NCBI GenBank assembly: GCA_050084515.1
Contig: CM114274.1
Location: 9,982,001-10,046,000, forward strand
DNA from: Blasia pusilla
Lineage: Eukaryota > Marchantiophyta > Marchantiopsida > Blasiales
Direction of reading: 5' to 3'
DNA: 64,000 nt
Shown here: positions 61,101 through 64,000 of the stretch, piece after piece
Layout: each line of letters begins with the position of its first letter
How positions within the stretch are numbered: the first letter of the stretch is position 1
Position numbers and translations under genes: made by a program
The notes under the pieces: generated by a model
Databases searched by the model: none
What the model was told of the DNA's origin: nothing
The model's input: only the letters and a program-made list of their open reading frames with translations

Positions 61101-64000
61101 TACAACCCTGCACACCATTCAAAGAAAAATATAGAGAGCTTTGCCAAGCATCATCAACCTTTACAGGTTGACCAACCCGAACCACCCGTAGCCCTTGTTC
61201 CAAAAGGCCCTCAATAATATTATCGACTGCAACATTGCTGCAAGTCAACATGCAATAATAATGACCAGATTAGTAAACCCGAGGGGAAATACCACGAACA
61301 TTCCCTGCTACCACATGTGAAACAGTATCTGTTGTTACTTGTTATTAGCTGAAGTCCATTAACATAAGAAAGCTAATAACAAGTAACAAAGAAAGCTCTA
61401 AATAGGAATCAGGGTTATCTCAACAAAAAATTACCTGATAACAATTAGGACAGTCATATTGCTACTCCTAGGATTAGTCTTGTACTGAAGTCTGCCTGTA
61501 TAATGCAGGCTAGTGTCATCTTTTGTGCTTTTGATTACACTTGACTTCAACTTCAATAGTCAATCAGGTTCTTAGGAGAACCACATTCCTAACACCAACA
61601 TTATGAATTCCTCTATTAGACTCGGAATTCTAGTGCCTCCTTCTGCTATGGTTTGTACCACTCGACTTTCCAGCTCCTATAGGCCTAGTTCCAGTTCTTT
61701 TCGTTTTTATTTTGGTACTGTACGTACAGTAATTATCAATAGATTCCACTTTTTGGATATAAAGTGAGCGCAGGAAGAAAGCCCAAGAACTAAGAATCTA
61801 AATCATCAGAATTTTTTTACGTAGGACATGCAGTTGCATGATTATTTCTAATAGATAATTTTCAATCCGAGATAAGCATTAAGAGGATTTGAACTATACC
61901 TGTCTGCACAAGCAAGAACTTTCCCGTGACCCTTCTTACAAAAGCCTTTGATAAAATGTACCAGTGTTCTTGTCTTGCCTGTCCCTGGAGGGCCTTGCCA
62001 AAGTGTCATCCTGCGAGACATCGCTTTCTGAATCGCAGTTTTTTGGCTGCTATTTAGATCCATGTGTTGAAGAAAAGCTGAAACTAATCCTTTATGAGTA
62101 CCCAAATTTTGACCACCTACTCGTGAAGGGGGGCTGTTCACTATGCTGAGCATATCTGCTGGCAGAGAAACAGCTGTTGCTGGTTGATTTCTCTCCTTCA
62201 CCTTCGAAGTTGAGTCATTTATGGACCTTCCAGCTTCTGCTGCAATGATCATGTCCCTAAATGACAATAACCCTTCACCGATGTTTGCTAAACTCTCAGC
62301 TGGTGTCGCATCATTGGTAACCCTTGCCTGGTTCACTGTGGACATTCCCGCACGTGTTGAAGGTGTTGATCCTTGGCGTATTGACGGTGAGGCAAATACC
62401 TTGGTAGCCCACATGCACCGCTCAAATGCAACTTGATTGGCATACAAGTCCAACCGCCACTTTAATCTCTGATCTATGTCTCCAGACTGCCTTGAAGGCA
62501 CTGCCACCCTCAGAAACCTAAAACAGAATCTCACATTATGAATTGTAAGTCGAATTGTCTGGTTGAGATAAAAGGTATTGAGACTTGATGGAATGAGCTA
62601 TAATTGACTCAAGGGACCCTTCCACAAATATTATAACTCAGCTAAGAGGATAGCGAATCAATCAACCCTTTTAACTAATAAGCTCGATGATTCAATGGGT
62701 AAAGGTGAGCAAGGCGATGGGCCAGGGATGAAGCTAATACCTTCGAGCCCTCTCCATGACAACCCCTTCAATAACAGAATCTTCTTCGTCGAGTGGATTC
62801 CTTCTACTGATGGCGATGACATCCCCCTACAGCCCAAGAAAGAATATAGTAAGAAGCGGTTTTAAACGCTCAAAAATGTCTGATAAAAGTTGACGTTATC
62901 TATCATTGAGAGGCAGTTCAGCTAACTTGCACGAGCCACCACCCTCCATCCATGATATGAATCTTTCAACACCACCTAAACACAGGCTCCTCGGTTTCGT
63001 TTCTCCTCGTATTATAATATTCGCATTTAAAACGAAGTGATGGGCTTGAAGGTGGTTGAACTGATGGTGACAACTGTGCTTCAAACTTAAATTGAAGAGC
63101 TTTGCTGCTGGAATAGATAAGTACCTGACTGAATTGGTGGTGGACTGGTAAAATACCATTTCCCTGAGTCATGTAAAACTGCAGCACCGTGTCCCTGCAT
63201 CAAGTCCTATCAGTCCCAGATGAAACAAACCTGAATATCAAGACCATCGCAAACATACATTACTCAAAGCTCTGGGATGAGGATGTTCAGTCTTAAAGTT
63301 TCCAGTCAGCAAGATGAAGCACAATGCTCGAGAAAAGATCCAGAAATCCCTTCTTTAAGATTCATATCTAGCACGGCACTGGCAGACACCAACCAGTCGT
63401 GCTGCAGGGCAGAGGGTAGTCTACTACAAAGTAGAACTTGGCACTATCAAGCTAAACTCAAATCCCACATGCAAGAGTCTGCATACCGATAAAGGCTTCC
63501 ATCCAGACGTACAGAGAGGTCAAAAAGTGCCATGCCCTCGTCCTGTAAGCGATTCTTGGGCCAATTTTTCAGCCTTTCTTTCATCGCCAGCATTTCTTCT
63601 GCCTGAACAATTGCACTTTGTTAGTTCTTTTCGCTGTGGAAACGGGCAAGGGAAATGAGCCTTGGTGAGACGAATCATTGAACTTGAGACAGTTTGTCCC
63701 CGCCATCGCCCAGAAAAACAATTTCGTGCACTTCTGAGGATTGTCAAGAATTTAAGACAGTGAACCGTTCGGCTGTCCTAGCGAACATTGTAAAAGGAGA
63801 TGGCAATTCCCAGAGGAAGTAGGAAAGGTAAATTGAATATGGGAAACACAAAACACCATATTTGCTTGAATGGGTGGCAACTATTTCAGAAATACGTGTA
63901 ACCGAGGAGGCTTACCAGCTCCGCCTCTAAAGCACGAGCGAAACGAGAGCGATAGTTCTCAAGCGCTTGTCGACGTTGCTCTTGCTTGGCAGCGCGCTGT
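50710..64000 (-). CDS. UPF1/SMUBP2-type superfamily 1 helicase, partial (N terminus outside the window)
   Basis: An ATP-dependent nucleic-acid helicase of the UPF1-like SF1 group. Fifteen exons in the window join in phase to about 735 residues plus stop (TAG at 50,710-50,712). All core motifs occur in order: Q/I (LNSSQKTAIQ, then GPPGTGKT), Ia (SNVAVDNIIEGLL), II (VLDEASQ), III (VLVGDPAQLPPTV), IV (LLLDTQYRMHP), V (VKTVDGFQGREKE) and VI (RRMNVALTRAKRG). Before the core is a region like the SMUBP2 1B/beta-barrel part (FSQGDVIAISRRNP, then VIEGVVMERAR). The helicase insert between Ia and II is a charged helical stretch (REDAILKRKQVRQINNDRMRK). SMUBP2-like proteins are usually near 1,000 residues, so roughly 200-300 N-terminal residues lie to the right. 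Intron 10 carries a GC donor. The exact plant orthologue and its compartment are not determined. Confidence 0.9.
52752..53121. repeat. Dispersed T and S modules, copy 1
   Basis: T module (about 52,760-52,810) includes CTCATTAAGTTGTGCC and CACAGACCCTGCACCC. S module (about 52,995-53,121) includes CTTACCAATGCAGAAGCTCT and TTAGCAATAGCAGCATATGC, ending GTGAATTTTGAGCAGGAG. Both recur at 58.15-58.35 kb in the opposite relative order. On the minus strand S reads as a short open stretch ending at a GTAAGT donor-like site. Function unknown. Confidence 0.5.
53281..54019 (+). mobile_element. Rearranged LTR-B pieces
   Basis: Three adjacent pieces: a diverged plus-strand LTR-B (about 53,281-53,745); an inverted fragment of the LTR-B 3' end (about 53,743-53,835, starting TGTTTTAGAATATCAGAG); and the 5' part of another plus-strand LTR-B (about 53,840-54,019, starting TGTTGTAAAAACACAG). 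The last is cut exactly at its TATA-like GGCTGTATAT by the start of LTR-A at 54,020. The pieces are more diverged than the full-length LTR-B copies. Confidence 0.65.
54020..54568 (+). mobile_element. LTR-A, 5' LTR of a Copia-type element
   Basis: 549 bp, TGTTGAAATTTG to CACATCA, the same length as the copy in callose synthase intron 48. Internal TATA-like TGTATATAATG at about 54,244-54,254. Its junction with the internal region is interrupted by LTR-B at 54,569-55,204. The element is antisense to the helicase gene. Confidence 0.75.
54569..55204 (-). mobile_element. LTR-B inserted at the LTR-A/primer-site junction
   Basis: 636 bp, TGTTTTAGAATC to TTTTACAA on the plus strand, flanked by CATCA (54,564-54,568 and 55,205-55,209), a 5-bp target duplication. 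Removing it restores LTR-A followed directly by TGGTAGGGCTCTGAT, as in the callose synthase intron copy, so this insertion postdates LTR-A. No internal sequence adjoins, so it is a solo LTR. Confidence 0.8.
55205..55932 (+). pseudogene. Copia leader and gag remnant, copy 1
   Basis: Primer-site-like TGGTAGGGCTCTGAT (from 55,210) is followed by a leader and a gag start at 55,275 (MDGLADASSDFVQGD). The Copia gag N-terminal motif follows (KLDGGNYREWSRTMMDIL, about 55,402-55,455) and a downstream block (RQQNQLAAILLKQTLNSSM, about 55,515-55,571). Frameshifts break it after about 65 codons. Gag normally packages element RNA; this copy is non-functional. It ends at the start of a second LTR-A. Confidence 0.7.
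55933..56400 (+). mobile_element. Truncated second LTR-A
   Basis: Starts TGTTGAAATTTG and matches LTR-A for about 468 bp. It lacks the last roughly 80 bp together with the primer site and part of the leader, joining at about 56,401 directly to leader/gag sequence. Either a nested insertion into gag copy 1 or a product of recombination between LTRs. Confidence 0.7.
56401..57489 (+). pseudogene. Copia gag-protease remnant, copy 2
   Basis: A shortened leader and gag (56,401-57,020) parallels copy 1. Then comes a zinc knuckle CYICAEKGHLAA with its last Cys (NCPKK) one base out of frame (about 57,066-57,113). The 132-codon frame at 57,106-57,504 contains the retroviral-type aspartic protease signature WWVDSGATSHV (about 57,328-57,360). 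Integrase and reverse transcriptase are absent because LTR-B starts at 57,490. Frameshifts in gag make it inactive. Confidence 0.75.
57490..58127 (+). mobile_element. LTR-B, full-length plus-strand copy
   Basis: 638 bp, TGTTGTAAAACATAG to GATTCTAAAATA. Contains the perfect dyad TTACTATAGTAA (57,544-57,555), the inverted repeat AGTAATTCTGAGAATTACT (57,609-57,627), a TATA-like GGCTGTATATAACCC (about 57,682) and repeated AACCTGAGTGGTTGCTATTG blocks in the 3' half. It lies in inverted orientation to the 54,569-55,204 copy about 2.3 kb away. No clear target duplication. Confidence 0.75.
58150..58350. repeat. Dispersed S and T modules, copy 2
   Basis: S (about 58,154-58,281: CTTACCAGTGCAGCAGCTTT to GAATTTTGTGCAGGAGG) then T (about 58,290-58,350: CTCATTAAGTAGTGCCTGTC, AATAGACCCCGTGCCC). 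Related to 52.75-53.12 kb but with the two modules swapped. On the minus strand S reads KFTTHRARAYADIAKLV and onward to a GTAAGT site. Confidence 0.5.
58351..59078. other. Intron sequence, nothing recognised
   Basis: Within the helicase intron. Includes a C-run (about 58,808-58,816) and pyrimidine-rich DNA; no gene or repeat boundary visible. Confidence 0.4.
59079..59211 (+). repeat. Minisatellite, 36-40 bp unit
   Basis: ACTCCTACTGTTTCTTGC begins at 59,081, 59,121, 59,157 and 59,193, with ATAGACTTGGCTATAAG between the later copies. Spacings are 40, 36 and 36 bp. The 36-bp unit is a multiple of three, which creates an artefactual repeated reading frame here. Confidence 0.85.
59484..64000 (-). 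other. Helicase exons 1-10 in the window: N-terminal region through motif IV
   Basis: Exons, high to low coordinate: 64000-63916 (partial), 63602-63487, 63194-63125, 62826-62741, 62517-61900, 61237-61159, 60847-60627, 60373-60280, 59881-59768, 59560-59484. The first reads as a basic coiled segment (RRQALENYRSRFARALEAEL) running into AEEMLAMKERLKNWP. The 618-nt exon holds a Ser/Thr/Ala-rich linker (about 62,390-62,100) and Walker A (about 61,960). The GQPVK junction (61,159) uses donor GTTGAT. GTAAAG six bases upstream is an alternative that would shorten the protein by two residues. Walker B DEASQ ends its exon at 60,280. Confidence 0.85.

Noticed and set aside
61054-61158. Continuation of the helicase exon past VGQPVK (VDDAWQSSLYFSLN)
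   Set aside because: Not conserved in the family; splicing to VKEELRG at 60,847 gives the expected sequence and phase.

Overview
This is a window of nuclear DNA from a land plant. It holds two large intron-rich host genes set in old, decayed retrotransposon sequence. The spliced proteins belong to plant families, the introns are GT-AG with two GC-AG exceptions, and the repeats are plant-type Copia, Gypsy and LINE-like elements. The LINE-like family and the general look suggest a seedless plant such as a bryophyte, but I cannot fix the taxon from sequence alone.

Layout: (1) 1-13.7 kb is gene-poor. It contains a Ty3/Gypsy chromodomain remnant (about 4.5-5.0 kb, minus), an unidentified decayed coding-like repeat (about 9.3-10.4 kb) and a decayed non-LTR reverse transcriptase (about 11.6-13.7 kb, minus). 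(2) 15,537-40,477 (plus) is a complete callose synthase (GT48, GSL8/CalS10-like). I could reconstruct it as 51 exons totalling 5,874 nt, an exact multiple of three, giving about 1,957 residues. Intron 41 holds a solo LTR of one family (LTR-B). Intron 48 holds an LTR plus leader of a Copia element (LTR-A). (3) 40.5-50.7 kb is a spacer with a second copy of the unidentified repeat, a broken Gypsy integrase, a very GC-rich block and an LTR-A fragment. (4) 50,710 to beyond 64,000 (minus) is the 3' portion of a UPF1/SMUBP2-type superfamily 1 helicase gene. Fifteen exons, about 735 residues, lie in the window; the N terminus is outside it. Its 7.3-kb tenth visible intron holds a nest of LTR-A and LTR-B copies with Copia gag and protease fragments.

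The two host genes are convergent (tail to tail) and share no evident pathway: one makes callose at the cell plate and plasmodesmata, the other is a nucleic-acid helicase. What links them is repeat content. The same two LTR families sit in introns of both genes, and LTR-A is antisense to the host transcript in each case. I found no prokaryotic features, CRISPR array, rRNA or tRNA gene that I can support. I found no clear new biological system. The most unusual signals are the nested LTR complex behind a GC donor, the dyad-rich LTR-B family, a dispersed short module that also forms an intronic hairpin, and an optional 24-nt microexon.
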